From assembly GCA_050692055.1 (NCBI GenBank), contig JBOGTC010000139.1, forward strand, positions 1 through 15,608: 15,608 bases of DNA. Direction: 5' to 3'. Source of the stretch: JBOGTC01 sp050692055 (GTDB lineage Bacteria > Chloroflexota > Limnocylindria > QHBO01). The position numbers and the translations under genes were made by a program. The notes under the pieces are model-generated. The model saw only the letters and a list, made by a program, of their open reading frames with translations, did not search any database and was not told where the DNA came from. Positions 1-5,891 of the stretch are shown piece by piece. How positions within the stretch are numbered: the stretch's first letter is position 1; every line of letters begins with the position of its first letter.

Positions 1-131
1 ACCCGCACGCGCGTGACAAGGGCGTCCATGCGCAGGTCCACCGCGAGCGGCTGCTCGCGATGGAAGCGGCGCAGGGCGGCGAGAACCAGGCGCTCCGCCA
101 GCCGACGCTGCTCGGGGTCGATCGCCCCCAT
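1..131 (-). CDS. Partial unidentified protein, N-terminus only
   Basis: Only the first 43 codons are present; the gene runs off the left edge. The peptide begins MGAIDPEQRRLAERLV and continues with an Arg/Leu-rich amphipathic helix containing ALRRFHREQPLAVDLRMDAL. An ATG at 131 follows the stop codon of the DUF4446 gene by 2 nt. An in-frame GTG at 137-135 would instead give a 4-nt GTGA overlap. Either way the two genes look translationally coupled. The spacing of RFH, PL and a following basic helix faintly recalls winged-helix repeats of selenocysteine elongation factor SelB, but a SelB start without its GTPase domain would be odd, so I do not assign a function. The reading frame is supported by the coupling and by the absence of stops over the visible length. 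Confidence 0.5.
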   Translation of the reverse strand, partial: MGAIDPEQRRLAERLVLAALRRFHREQPLAVDLRMDALVTRVR

Positions 132-133
132 GG

Positions 134-643
134 TCACCCCGGTCGCGTCCCCTCGACCGCGATCCGGATCGCCTGCGTCTCCTCGTCGGACAGGTTGTGC
201 GGCGATGCGCCGTTGGAGACCGGCTTGGCGAAGAGGCGCGTGTTGGTGCGCCCGTGAAGGCTGCTGAGGACGATCCCGTCGCGCTCGTCGTCGAGCAGGG
301 CGATCGCGAAGCTCTGGTCCGAGCCGGTGTCCTCGAACGGGTTGAAGCGCACCAGGCCGATATGCTGGAGGCTGGTCAGGGTCCGATGCTCGATGAGCTC
401 GTGGAGCGCCTGCAGCTCATCCAGGCGCCTCCCCACGACGCCCACCTGGCCGATGTGCGCGTCGAGCACCTCGTGCAGGCTTCCGCCCGAACCGTTCGAG
501 ACAAGCTGGCGATAGGCGCGGACCGCCCGACCGAGCCGAATGCCCTGGGCCACGAGCGCCACGATGAGCAGCACGATGACGGCGGCCATGACCCCGACGA
601 CGAGGGCCAGGTTGTCGGCCAGGAGGCGGTTGAGATCATCCAT
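134..643 (-). CDS. DUF4446 family membrane protein
   Basis: The 169-aa product starts MDDLNRLL, has one hydrophobic segment at about residues 12-35 (VVGVMAAVIVLLIVALVA), then a helical linker, and ends in a soluble domain. That domain carries the DUF4446 hallmarks: GLVRFNPFEDTGSDQSFAIALLD, a GIVLSSLHGR turn, and a C-terminal LSDEETQAI helix. The function of the family is unknown. From memory, Firmicutes copies often lie near parA/parB, which suggests a chromosome or envelope role but proves nothing here. The frame stays open upstream to 820, but that extension is low-complexity and lacks the family pattern. I therefore chose ATG 643, which lies 24 nt downstream of the start predicted from the TATGAT hexamer at 679-674. 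No clear Shine-Dalgarno sequence is seen. The gene is coupled downstream to the partial gene at the window edge. Confidence 0.85.
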   Translation of the reverse strand: MDDLNRLLADNLALVVGVMAAVIVLLIVALVAQGIRLGRAVRAYRQLVSNGSGGSLHEVLDAHIGQVGVVGRRLDELQALHELIEHRTLTSLQHIGLVRFNPFEDTGSDQSFAIALLDDERDGIVLSSLHGRTNTRLFAKPVSNGASPHNLSDEETQAIRIAVEGTRPG

Positions 644-653
644 CGGGCGTCGG

Positions 654-663
654 CTCAGCTGAG
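654..663. promoter_or_regulatory. 10-bp perfect palindrome in DUF4446 leader
   Basis: CTCAGCTGAG is a perfect dyad lying between the predicted transcription start (about 667, minus strand) and the ATG at 643. Its position would suit an operator overlapping the start of transcription. Ten-bp palindromes occur about fifteen times by chance in a window this size, so position is the only argument for it. Confidence 0.15.
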
Positions 664-672
664 ATCGGCTGG

Positions 673-679
673 TATCATA
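673..679. promoter_or_regulatory. Divergent promoter core, overlapping -10 elements
   Basis: In a GC-rich divergent intergenic region, the heptamer TATCATA reads TATGAT on the minus strand (679-674) and TATCAT on the plus strand (673-678). Both are good -10 matches, serving the DUF4446 gene and the small membrane protein gene at 745. Short arms CGGCT (666-670) and AGCCG (679-683) flank it as an inverted repeat. No convincing -35 hexamer is visible for either direction. Confidence 0.45.
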
Positions 680-744
680 GCCGCACCCCTCGCGGTCACC
701 GAAGATGATCGCGCCTGCCAGCAGACGAGACAGCAGAGGTGACG

Positions 745-1107
745 ATGCCCCGCCGAAGTGGCAAGGCAGCCAACCGCCGCTCCCGCCAGCGAGCGGCACG
801 CGCACAACGCGCCACGACACCGACGCGCGCGCCGCAGCCCGCGCCCCAGGCGCGGCCGGCGTCCGAGGCGGCCGCGATCCCGCCGGTGGGCACGCCCGAC
901 GCGCGCGAGGCAGCCACGCTCGAGCCTCCTCGGCGCCCTGACGCCGCGACCGTCAGCGGCAGATCCGGCCTCGGTGCGCAGGCCCGCTCCGAGTACCACT
1001 ACGTCGAGCGCGATCTGCGCAACATCGGCATCCTGAGCGCGGTGATGGCGCTCCTGCTGCTGGCCGCCTGGGTGGCCTTCACCTTCCTGAGCGCCGGTGG
1101 CGCCTGA
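745..1107 (+). CDS. Small single-pass membrane protein, hypothetical
   Basis: The 120-aa product has a very basic N-terminus (MPRRSGKAANRRSRQRAARA) and an Ala/Pro-rich, probably disordered stretch to about residue 75. Then comes a short conserved-looking box, RSEYHYVERDLRNIGIL (81-97), and one transmembrane helix at about 95-115 ending four to five residues before the C-terminus. The start is ATG 745, preceded by a GAGGTGA ribosome site at 736-742; an in-frame GTG at 739 is the weaker option because it lies inside that site. The EYHYVERDLR box directly before a TM helix resembles short unassigned membrane proteins of Chloroflexota that I recall, but no function is known to me. It is transcribed divergently from the DUF4446 gene and is the last plus-strand gene before the IS. 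Confidence 0.75.
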   Translation: MPRRSGKAANRRSRQRAARAQRATTPTRAPQPAPQARPASEAAAIPPVGTPDAREAATLEPPRRPDAATVSGRSGLGAQARSEYHYVERDLRNIGILSAVMALLLLAAWVAFTFLSAGGA

Positions 1108-1184
1108 CCGATCCACTAGGCCTTGGCCCTGAGCGTGTCTGCCGCGGGTCGGCCGCAGGCGTGAGCAGGCGCAAGGTGGACATA

Positions 1185-1210
1185 CTACTTCGGGACACTA
1201 AACAGGGGTC
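1185..1210 (+). repeat. IS630 left terminal inverted repeat
   Basis: It begins CTACTTCGGGACACTAAACA and ends GGGGTC. It matches the reverse complement of 2273-2298 at 23 of 26 positions; all mismatches fall in the central TCGGGA/CAGGAA block. Complementarity continues outward through TA and ACA/TGT, which I interpret as a palindromic target rather than as element sequence. Confidence 0.9.
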
Positions 1211-1218
1211 GGTTGTGG

Positions 1219-1224
1219 TATGCT
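1219..1224 (+). promoter_or_regulatory. Transposase -10 element for leaderless mRNA
   Basis: TATGCT lies exactly 6 nt before the GTG at 1231, so transcription would begin at or next to the start codon. No Shine-Dalgarno sequence precedes that GTG. The same spacing is seen for fhaA, and nearly the same for the aminotransferase gene. Confidence 0.4.
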
Positions 1225-1230
1225 TCCGGG

Positions 1231-2274
1231 GTGAGAAGCCGGGATGCCAGATCGCTGCCCCAGGCGGCGCAGGAGGAGCTTCGGCGGCGCGCAGTGACGC
1301 TGGTCGGCGCCGGCCGCACGCAGGTCGCGGTGGCGGCGCTGCTCGATGTCAGCCGCCAGGCGGTGGGCCGCTGGCTGGGCGCTCACCGCACCGGGGGTGC
1401 CGAGGCGCTGCGGGCGCGGCGGCGCGGCCGTCGGCGCGGACAGCAGATGGTGCTCTCGGCGCGGCAGCAGGCGCAGATCGCGCGGACCATCGTCGACAAG
1501 CATCCCGACCAGCTGCGGCTGCCGGGCTTCCTGTGGACGCGCGAGCTGGTGGCCGAGCTGATCGAGCGCCGCTGCGGACCGCGCCTGTCGCTCAAGACGG
1601 TGGGGCGCTACCTGCGCGCCTGGGGCTTCAGCCCGCAGAAACCGATGCGCCGCGCCTTCGAGCAGCAGCCGGCGCGGGTGCGCGCCTGGCTCGAGACCGA
1701 GTATCCGGCCATCGTGGCCCGTGCCCGCGGGGAAGGGGCCCGCATCCTGTGGGGCGACGAGATGGGGCTGCGCTCGGACCACAGCGTTGGCCGCTCGTGG
1801 AGCCCGGTCGGCCAGACCCCGGTGGTCAAGGGTGCCGGCCAGCGCTTCGGGGCCAACGTGATCAGCGCCGTCTCCAACAAGGGCGGCCTGTCGTTCATGG
1901 TCTTCACGCAGCGCTTCGCGGTGCCGGTCTTCCTCGACTTCCTGCGTCGCCTGAGCCGCCACGCCGACGGACGCAAGATCCACCTCATCCTCGACGGCCA
2001 TCCGGTGCACCGCGCCAAGAAGGTGCGCGCCTGGCAGGCGGCGCACGCCGAGCGCATCGAGCTGCACTTCCTGCCGCCCTACAGCCCCGAGCTCAACCCG
2101 ACCGAGCTGCTCAACCACGACGTCAAGGCCAACGCGGTCGGCCGTCGCCGCCCGGCCAGCCAGTCCGTGCTCATCGGCGACGCGCGCAGCTACCTGCGCC
2201 GCCGACAGCGCCAGCCGCACATCGTGGCCCGCTACTTCAACGAGAAGCACGTCGCCTACGCCGCGGCCCAATGA
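1231..2274 (+). CDS. IS630 family DDE transposase
   Basis: The 347-aa product (from GTG 1231, VRSRDARSLPQ) cuts and joins the inverted repeats at TA targets. It has an N-terminal helix-turn-helix (about residues 25-50, GRTQVAVAALLDVSRQAVGR), a second winged-helix-like region with LSLKTVGRYLRAWGFSPQKP (about 120-140), and the RNase-H-fold catalytic core. Catalytic acidic residues are D176 in WGDEMG, D255 in LILDGHPVHR and E292 in YSPELNPTE, the usual IS630 signature with DG in place of the more common DN. The length is normal for the family. A TTG at 1213 would add six residues, but GTG 1231 fits the TATGCT-plus-6-nt leaderless pattern. No frameshift or internal stop is seen. The TGA stop overlaps the right inverted repeat. 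Confidence 0.93.
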   Translation: MRSRDARSLPQAAQEELRRRAVTLVGAGRTQVAVAALLDVSRQAVGRWLGAHRTGGAEALRARRRGRRRGQQMVLSARQQAQIARTIVDKHPDQLRLPGFLWTRELVAELIERRCGPRLSLKTVGRYLRAWGFSPQKPMRRAFEQQPARVRAWLETEYPAIVARARGEGARILWGDEMGLRSDHSVGRSWSPVGQTPVVKGAGQRFGANVISAVSNKGGLSFMVFTQRFAVPVFLDFLRRLSRHADGRKIHLILDGHPVHRAKKVRAWQAAHAERIELHFLPPYSPELNPTELLNHDVKANAVGRRRPASQSVLIGDARSYLRRRQRQPHIVARYFNEKHVAYAAAQ

Positions 2275-2298
2275 CCCCTGTTTAGTGTTCCTGAGTAG
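2273..2298 (-). repeat. IS630 right terminal inverted repeat
   Basis: Reading inward on the minus strand it begins CTACTCAGGAACACTAAACA and ends GGGGTC, matching the left repeat at 23 of 26 positions. Its inner end overlaps the transposase stop codon. It is followed outward by TA (2299-2300). Confidence 0.9.
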
Positions 2299-2303
2299 TA
2301 TGT

Positions 2304-2646
2304 GCGTCCATGTCAGCACTACAGAGCTGAAGGTGCGACGACGCAGGACGTACGCTCTGCAGGCGGCGCGCATGTCATCGGTCGGGCCGACTTCGGACCG
2401 CGATCGGTCCCCTTCGGCGGCATAAGGGGCGGCTGCGTGCACACATGTCAGGTGAACGCTCGCGAGGCCGGAGCCCGGGCCGCCCGGAGCATGACGGCGA
2501 GGTGACAAGCCAAGCATGGACGGCCTGGTCGGGCAGATCAGCCGGCAGAGCTACAACGCCGGCAGCAGCTGACTCCACGCCAGCGCCAGGCAAGAGCGGA
2601 AGCTCACGGGGTGGGTCTTCGCGGTCCTCGACGAGGTTCTCCCCGA
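2304..2646. other. Intergenic region, no gene recognised
   Basis: This stretch separates the IS from the 3' end of rarA. No frame in it shows a recognisable protein. The open frames are Arg/Ser/Gly-rich composition artefacts, and the one ATG-led short frame (2516-2572, 18 codons) lacks support. No tRNA T-loop motif, SRP, RNase P or tmRNA signature was seen. Before IS insertion it and 1108-1182 would have formed one convergent intergenic region of about 420 bp. Short dyads are present, the clearest at 2395-2410. Confidence 0.5.
2395..2410. terminator. Possible hairpin terminator between convergent genes
   Basis: GGACCGCGATCGGTCC forms a perfect 6-bp stem with a CGAT loop. It lies where transcripts from the left (plus) and from rarA (minus) would converge. 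There is no T-tract on either side, and it is about 240 bp past the rarA stop, so the terminator role is weak inference. Confidence 0.2.
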
Positions 2647-4008
2647 CTAGCCCTTCGTTCCGCCGCGGCCGCGACGGGCCTCGAGACGAGCGCGTCGCAG
2701 GCGAGCCAGGCGTTCGCCGATCTTGATCTCGAGGCCCTCGTCGGCGGGCTCGTAGTAGACGCGCCCTGCCAGTGCGTCCGGCAGGTACTGCTGCTCCACG
2801 TCCGCACCCTCGAAGTCATGCGGGTACAGGTATCCGCGACCCCAGCCGTGCTCGCGACCCAGGCGGCGGTGCGCCGCCGGTCGCAGCGGCAGCGGCACGG
2901 GCAGCCGACCACGCTCCTCCACGTCGGCCAGCGCAGCGAAGTACGCGGCCCCGGAGCGGTTCGACTTCGGAGCAGATGCGACGTAGGCAGCGGCCTGGGC
3001 CAGGGCGAACTGCGCTTCGGGGAGGCCGATCATCTCGGTCGCCTGCATCGCCGCGACCGCGACCTGCAGCGCGCGGGGGTCGGCGTTCCCGACATCCTCG
3101 CTGGCCGCGATCACGATGCGCCGGGCGATGAACGTCGGATCCTCTCCGGCCGCGACCATGCTGGCCAGCCAGTAGAGCGCCGCATCCGGGTCATTGCCGC
3201 GCATGCTCTTGATGAAGGCCGATGCGGCCTGGTAGTGCTCGTCGCCGGCGCGGTCGTAGGCCAGCAGCCGCTGCTGGGCGGCCTCGGCCACGGCCTCCGG
3301 CCCGATCGGCTCGCCCCCGGCGGTCACCGCCGCTGACTCCAGGATGTTGAGCGCCTGCCGCGCGTCGCCGCCTGCCAGGTCGAGGAGGGTGGCCCGGCCC
3401 TGGGGGATCAGCGACACGGCTCCTCCGAGGCCACGCTCGGCATCGGCCAGTGCGCGGTCGATCACGGTGCCGATCTCGTCGATGCCCAACGGCTCGAGGC
3501 GGTAGACCCGCATGCGCGACAGGAGCGGCGAGTTGATCTCGTAGTACGGATTCTCGGTGGTCGCACCGATCAGCGCGATCGTGCCCTCCTCGACGTGCGG
3601 CAGCAATGCGTCCTGCTGCGCCTTGTTGAACCGATGCAGCTCGTCGATGAAGGCCACGGTCCGGCCCCCCGCGTCGCGCAGGGCGCGCGCTTCCGCGACG
3701 AGCGCACGAACGTCGGCCACGCCGCTCGTCACGGCCGAGAGCTGCCGCCACGTGCCGCCGGAACGGTCGGCGAGCAGCCGCGCCAGCGTCGTCTTTCCAC
3801 TGCCCGGCGGACCCCACAGGATCATCGACGGCAGATGGCCGGGGCGCACGACGCGTGTCAGCGCACCCTCGTCGCCCACCAGGTGCGGCTGGCCGACGAA
3901 CTCGTCAAGCGTGACGGGCCGCATCCGCGCCGCCAGGGGCGTGCCGGCCGCGGACGTCTCGGCGAAGAGCGGCTCGGTGGGCTCAGGCGCGGGGCGGCGG
4001 CGTGGCAC
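2647..4008 (-). CDS. rarA: Replication-associated recombination protein A (AAA+ ATPase)
   Basis: The 453-aa product belongs to the RarA/MgsA/WRNIP1 family: AAA+ clamp-loader-like ATPases that act at stalled replication forks with SSB and recombination proteins. The family entry motif PLAARMRPVTLDEFVGQPHLVG is at residues 24-45. Walker A is GPPGSGKT (66-73), Walker B is VAFIDELHR (118-126), sensor 1 is GATTEN (148-153), and the arginine-finger helix SPLLSRMRVY follows. The C-terminal half carries the tetramerisation/MgsA_C signature, with KSMRGNDPDAALYWLASM and later ARRIVIAASEDVGNADP. The length is typical. The only usable in-frame start is GTG 4008: the frame is closed by TGA at 4029-4027, and there is no Shine-Dalgarno sequence. 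The gene is divergent from the aminotransferase gene and monocistronic as seen. Confidence 0.95.
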   Translation of the reverse strand: MPRRRPAPEPTEPLFAETSAAGTPLAARMRPVTLDEFVGQPHLVGDEGALTRVVRPGHLPSMILWGPPGSGKTTLARLLADRSGGTWRQLSAVTSGVADVRALVAEARALRDAGGRTVAFIDELHRFNKAQQDALLPHVEEGTIALIGATTENPYYEINSPLLSRMRVYRLEPLGIDEIGTVIDRALADAERGLGGAVSLIPQGRATLLDLAGGDARQALNILESAAVTAGGEPIGPEAVAEAAQQRLLAYDRAGDEHYQAASAFIKSMRGNDPDAALYWLASMVAAGEDPTFIARRIVIAASEDVGNADPRALQVAVAAMQATEMIGLPEAQFALAQAAAYVASAPKSNRSGAAYFAALADVEERGRLPVPLPLRPAAHRRLGREHGWGRGYLYPHDFEGADVEQQYLPDALAGRVYYEPADEGLEIKIGERLARLRRARLEARRGRGGTKG

Positions 4009-4030
4009 GGCGGCGGATGGTGGCGGTCAT
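3983..4030 (-). CDS. Possible leaderless 15-codon ORF overlapping rarA start
   Basis: An ATG at 4030 lies exactly 6 nt after the minus-strand CATAAT hexamer (4042-4037), the spacing expected for a leaderless transcript. It encodes MTATIRRRATPPPRA and stops at TGA 3985-3983, in a different frame from rarA and 23 nt past the rarA GTG. It could be a translated leader that couples initiation at rarA. It could equally be a chance ATG, or the true rarA start separated from its body by a one-base sequencing error. Confidence 0.25.
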   Translation of the reverse strand: MTATIRRRATPPPRA

Positions 4031-4036
4031 CGTCGG

Positions 4037-4044
4037 ATTATGAT
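4037..4044. promoter_or_regulatory. Bidirectional promoter, rarA / aminotransferase
   Basis: The octamer ATTATGAT contains CATAAT on the minus strand (4042-4037) and TATGAT on the plus strand (4039-4044), both 5/6 matches to the -10 consensus and sharing four base pairs. On the plus strand the ATG at 4052 follows after 7 nt; on the minus strand an ATG at 4030 follows after 6 nt. It is the only AT-rich patch in the 43-bp gap. No -35 match is visible, and RNA polymerase could presumably use only one direction at a time. Confidence 0.55.
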
Positions 4045-4051
4045 GCCGAGC

Positions 4052-5212
4052 ATGGAACAGAACCTTCGCGTGCCGGGCCCGACGCCGATTCCCGACGAGG
4101 TCCGCGAGGCCCAGGCGCAGCCGATGATCGACCACCGCGGCTCTGAGTTCGCCGAGCTCCTGCGGGAGCTGCGCGCGGGCCTGGCCGAGCTGATCGGCAC
4201 GCGCGGGGAGGTGCTGCTGCTGACCGGCTCCGGGTCGGGCGCGCTCGAGGCGGCCGTGGTCAACACGCTCTCTCCCGGTGACCGCGTGCTGGCTGTGACG
4301 ATGGGCGCCTTCGGCGACCGCTTCGCTGCCATCGCAGAGGCCTTCGGCGCCCACGTGGACCGTCTCGAGGTCGAGTGGGGCGAAGCCGCCGAGCCGGCTG
4401 CCCTGGCGGAGCGGCTCTCCTCGGCCGAGCCGTACCGGGCCGTGCTGCTGACGCACAACGAGACCTCGACCGGCGTGGCCAACCCGCTGGCGGAGCTCGT
4501 CGCGGCTGTTCGCTCGGCGCCCGGCGATCCGCTCGCCCTCGTCGACGGGATCAGCGGCCTGGGCGCCATGCCATTCGAGATGGACGAATGGGGCGTGGAC
4601 CTCGTCGTGAGCGCCAGCCAGAAGGCGTGGATCGCCTCGCCCGGCATCGCCATCGCCGCAGTCGGCGACCGCGCTCGGACGGCGGGCCAGACAGCCCGCA
4701 TGCCGCGCTTCTACTGGGACTTCGCCGAGGCTCGGCGCTGGTCGGAGCAGGACCAGACGCCATGGACGCCGGCCGTGAGCGTCCTCTTCGGGCTGCGCGT
4801 GGGCGTACGGCGCCTGCTCGCGGAAGGCCGCTACGGCACCTGGGGGCGCCACGATGCCATCGCCGGCGGTGTCCAGGCGGGCATCGAGTCGCTCGGCCTG
4901 CGACTCCTGGCGGCGCCCGGACGCCGGTCTCCCACCGTGACCGCCGCCTGGCTGCCGGACGGCCTGGAGTGGGCTCCGTTCAACGCGGCCATGCGCAAGC
5001 GCGGCCTCGTCGTGGCCGGCGGCCAGGGACGGCTGGCCGGCCGCATCCTGCGCTTCGGCCACATGGGCGACGTGGGGATCGACGAGATGGCCGATGCGCT
5101 GCGCGTGATGGCCGACGTGCTGGCCGAGTTCGGGCATGCGGCCGACGGCGTCGCGGCTGCAACCGCAGTCCGGGAGCGGTTCACGGCCGGTACCTCCGCG
5201 CCGGCGCGTTGA
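4052..5212 (+). CDS. Class V aminotransferase, alanine-glyoxylate / serine-pyruvate type
   Basis: The 386-aa PLP enzyme is of the AGXT/SPT class V group, which moves the amino group of serine or alanine to glyoxylate or pyruvate. Visible features, counted from ATG 4052, are the family opening VPGPTPIPDEVREA (7-20), MIDHRGSEF (25-33), the phosphate-binding turn LTGSGSGALEAAV (57-69) and the HNETSTGV loop (135-142). The PLP-pyridine aspartate is D165 in LVDGISGLG, and the Schiff-base lysine is K191 in SASQKAW. ATGs at 4040 and 4043 are in frame, but they overlap the TATGAT hexamer. ATG 4052 fits a leaderless mRNA, and there is no Shine-Dalgarno sequence. The stop codon overlaps the start of the following phosphatase gene by 4 nt. 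Substrate cannot be decided from sequence; serine-glyoxylate, phosphoserine or purine-degradation substrates remain possible. Confidence 0.9.
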   Translation: MEQNLRVPGPTPIPDEVREAQAQPMIDHRGSEFAELLRELRAGLAELIGTRGEVLLLTGSGSGALEAAVVNTLSPGDRVLAVTMGAFGDRFAAIAEAFGAHVDRLEVEWGEAAEPAALAERLSSAEPYRAVLLTHNETSTGVANPLAELVAAVRSAPGDPLALVDGISGLGAMPFEMDEWGVDLVVSASQKAWIASPGIAIAAVGDRARTAGQTARMPRFYWDFAEARRWSEQDQTPWTPAVSVLFGLRVGVRRLLAEGRYGTWGRHDAIAGGVQAGIESLGLRLLAAPGRRSPTVTAAWLPDGLEWAPFNAAMRKRGLVVAGGQGRLAGRILRFGHMGDVGIDEMADALRVMADVLAEFGHAADGVAAATAVRERFTAGTSAPAR

Positions 5213-5883
5213 GCGAGCCACGGCTCATCCTCGTTCGGCATGGCGTCACCGACTGGAACCGCGAGGGGCGATTCCAGGGGCATCTCGACCCGCCTCTGGC
5301 CGAAGAGGGCATCGAGGAGGCCCGGCTCCTGGCTACCCGCCTGCAGGCGGACGAGACGCTGCGACCGGCGCGCATCGACACCTCGCCGCTGGATCGGGCG
5401 CGTCACACGGCGCAGCTGATCGGCGATGGCTGCAGCATCGCGGTGCGTGACGACCCGCGCCTCATGGAGATCGGCCAGGGCGAGTGGGAGGGTCGGACCC
5501 ACGCCGAGCTGACGCTGCACGATGCGGAGCGCTATGCCGCCTGGCGCACGCACGCCGGCGACGCGCAGCCGCCCGGCGCCGAGCCGCTCCAGGCCGTGCT
5601 CGCACGGATCACGGCTGGAATGCAGGGCCTGCTCGACGACGGCGGCCCGTGGCCGGCATGTCTCGTCTCGCACGGCGGCACGCTGCGGCTGCTGGCCAGG
5701 CACCTGCTCGGCATCCCCGCCGCCCGCGCATGGGCGCTCGACCTCGACAACGCCTCCGTCAGCGTCTGCAGGCAGCGCGCGGACGGAACCTGGCAGCTGG
5801 AGCGCTGGAACGACACGCGCCATCTCCTGGGCAGGATGGCGGTCCACGTCGACGAGTCAGAGGGTGAGCCGCTCGCCCTCTGA
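5209..5883 (+). CDS. Histidine phosphatase family protein (PGM-like)
   Basis: The 224-aa product is of the cofactor-dependent phosphoglycerate-mutase / acid phosphatase superfamily. The phosphate-accepting histidine is H11 in LVRHGVTDWN. The second catalytic His is H155 in LVSHGGTLRLLA, with R64 in SPLDRARHTA and the acid residue E87 in LMEIGQGEWEG. The size fits the CobC/GpmB-like phosphatase branch rather than a full glycolytic mutase. The TTG start overlaps the aminotransferase stop (TTGA), indicating translational coupling and a shared transcript. Known members dephosphorylate phosphoserine, alpha-ribazole phosphate, phosphoglycerate or nucleotides; pairing with an AGXT-type aminotransferase makes a phosphoserine or serine-related substrate attractive but unproven. 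The 3' end of the gene forms one arm of a strong hairpin that contains its stop codon. Confidence 0.88.
   Translation: MSEPRLILVRHGVTDWNREGRFQGHLDPPLAEEGIEEARLLATRLQADETLRPARIDTSPLDRARHTAQLIGDGCSIAVRDDPRLMEIGQGEWEGRTHAELTLHDAERYAAWRTHAGDAQPPGAEPLQAVLARITAGMQGLLDDGGPWPACLVSHGGTLRLLARHLLGIPAARAWALDLDNASVSVCRQRADGTWQLERWNDTRHLLGRMAVHVDESEGEPLAL
5857..5883. terminator. Bidirectional hairpin between convergent genes
   Basis: Arms TCAGAGGGTGAG and CTCGCCCTCTGA form a 12-bp stem (one G-U pair on the plus-strand RNA) with a 3-nt CCG loop. The right arm ends in the TGA stop of the phosphatase gene. The transglutaminase gene, running the other way, ends 8 bp further on. No T-tract follows on either strand, so it could be an RNA-stabilising or weak bidirectional terminator rather than a classical intrinsic one. 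Confidence 0.5.
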
Positions 5884-5891
5884 GCGGTCGA

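Larger units (their letters stand above)
1183..2300 (+). mobile_element. IS630-family insertion sequence, apparently intact
   Basis: The element proper is 1185-2298 (1114 bp), bounded by 26-bp terminal inverted repeats and flanked on each side by TA (1183-1184 and 2299-2300), the target duplication expected of IS630/Tc1-mariner elements. It holds one transposase gene filling nearly its whole length, and the right repeat overlaps the transposase stop codon. The element lies between the convergent small membrane protein gene and rarA, so no gene is interrupted. Its GC content matches the host, suggesting a donor of similar composition. Intact ends and an uninterrupted ORF suggest it is recent or still active. 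Confidence 0.9.

Noticed and set aside
1..137. selB fragment
   Set aside because: Only a vague winged-helix-like pattern in about 43 residues, and the start codon would leave no room for the SelB GTPase domains.
644..820. Longer N-terminus for the DUF4446 protein
   Set aside because: The added residues cross the divergent promoter and overlap the start of the oppositely oriented gene, and they look unlike the family.
1198..2517. A 439-codon minus-strand open frame across the IS
   Set aside because: It is antisense to the DDE transposase and runs through both inverted repeats; no family features.
2304..2646. Structured RNA gene in the intergenic gap
   Set aside because: No tRNA T-loop, SRP Alu/S-domain, RNase P or tmRNA signature was found by eye; only short hairpins. 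A covariance-model search would settle it.
2445..2726. Possible small gene in the gap after the IS
   Set aside because: It is Arg/Ser/Gly-biased, has no ribosome site, and its end overlaps rarA in antisense.
3557..4051. Upstream extension of the aminotransferase frame into rarA
   Set aside because: The extension is antisense to rarA; the conserved family start begins right after ATG 4052.
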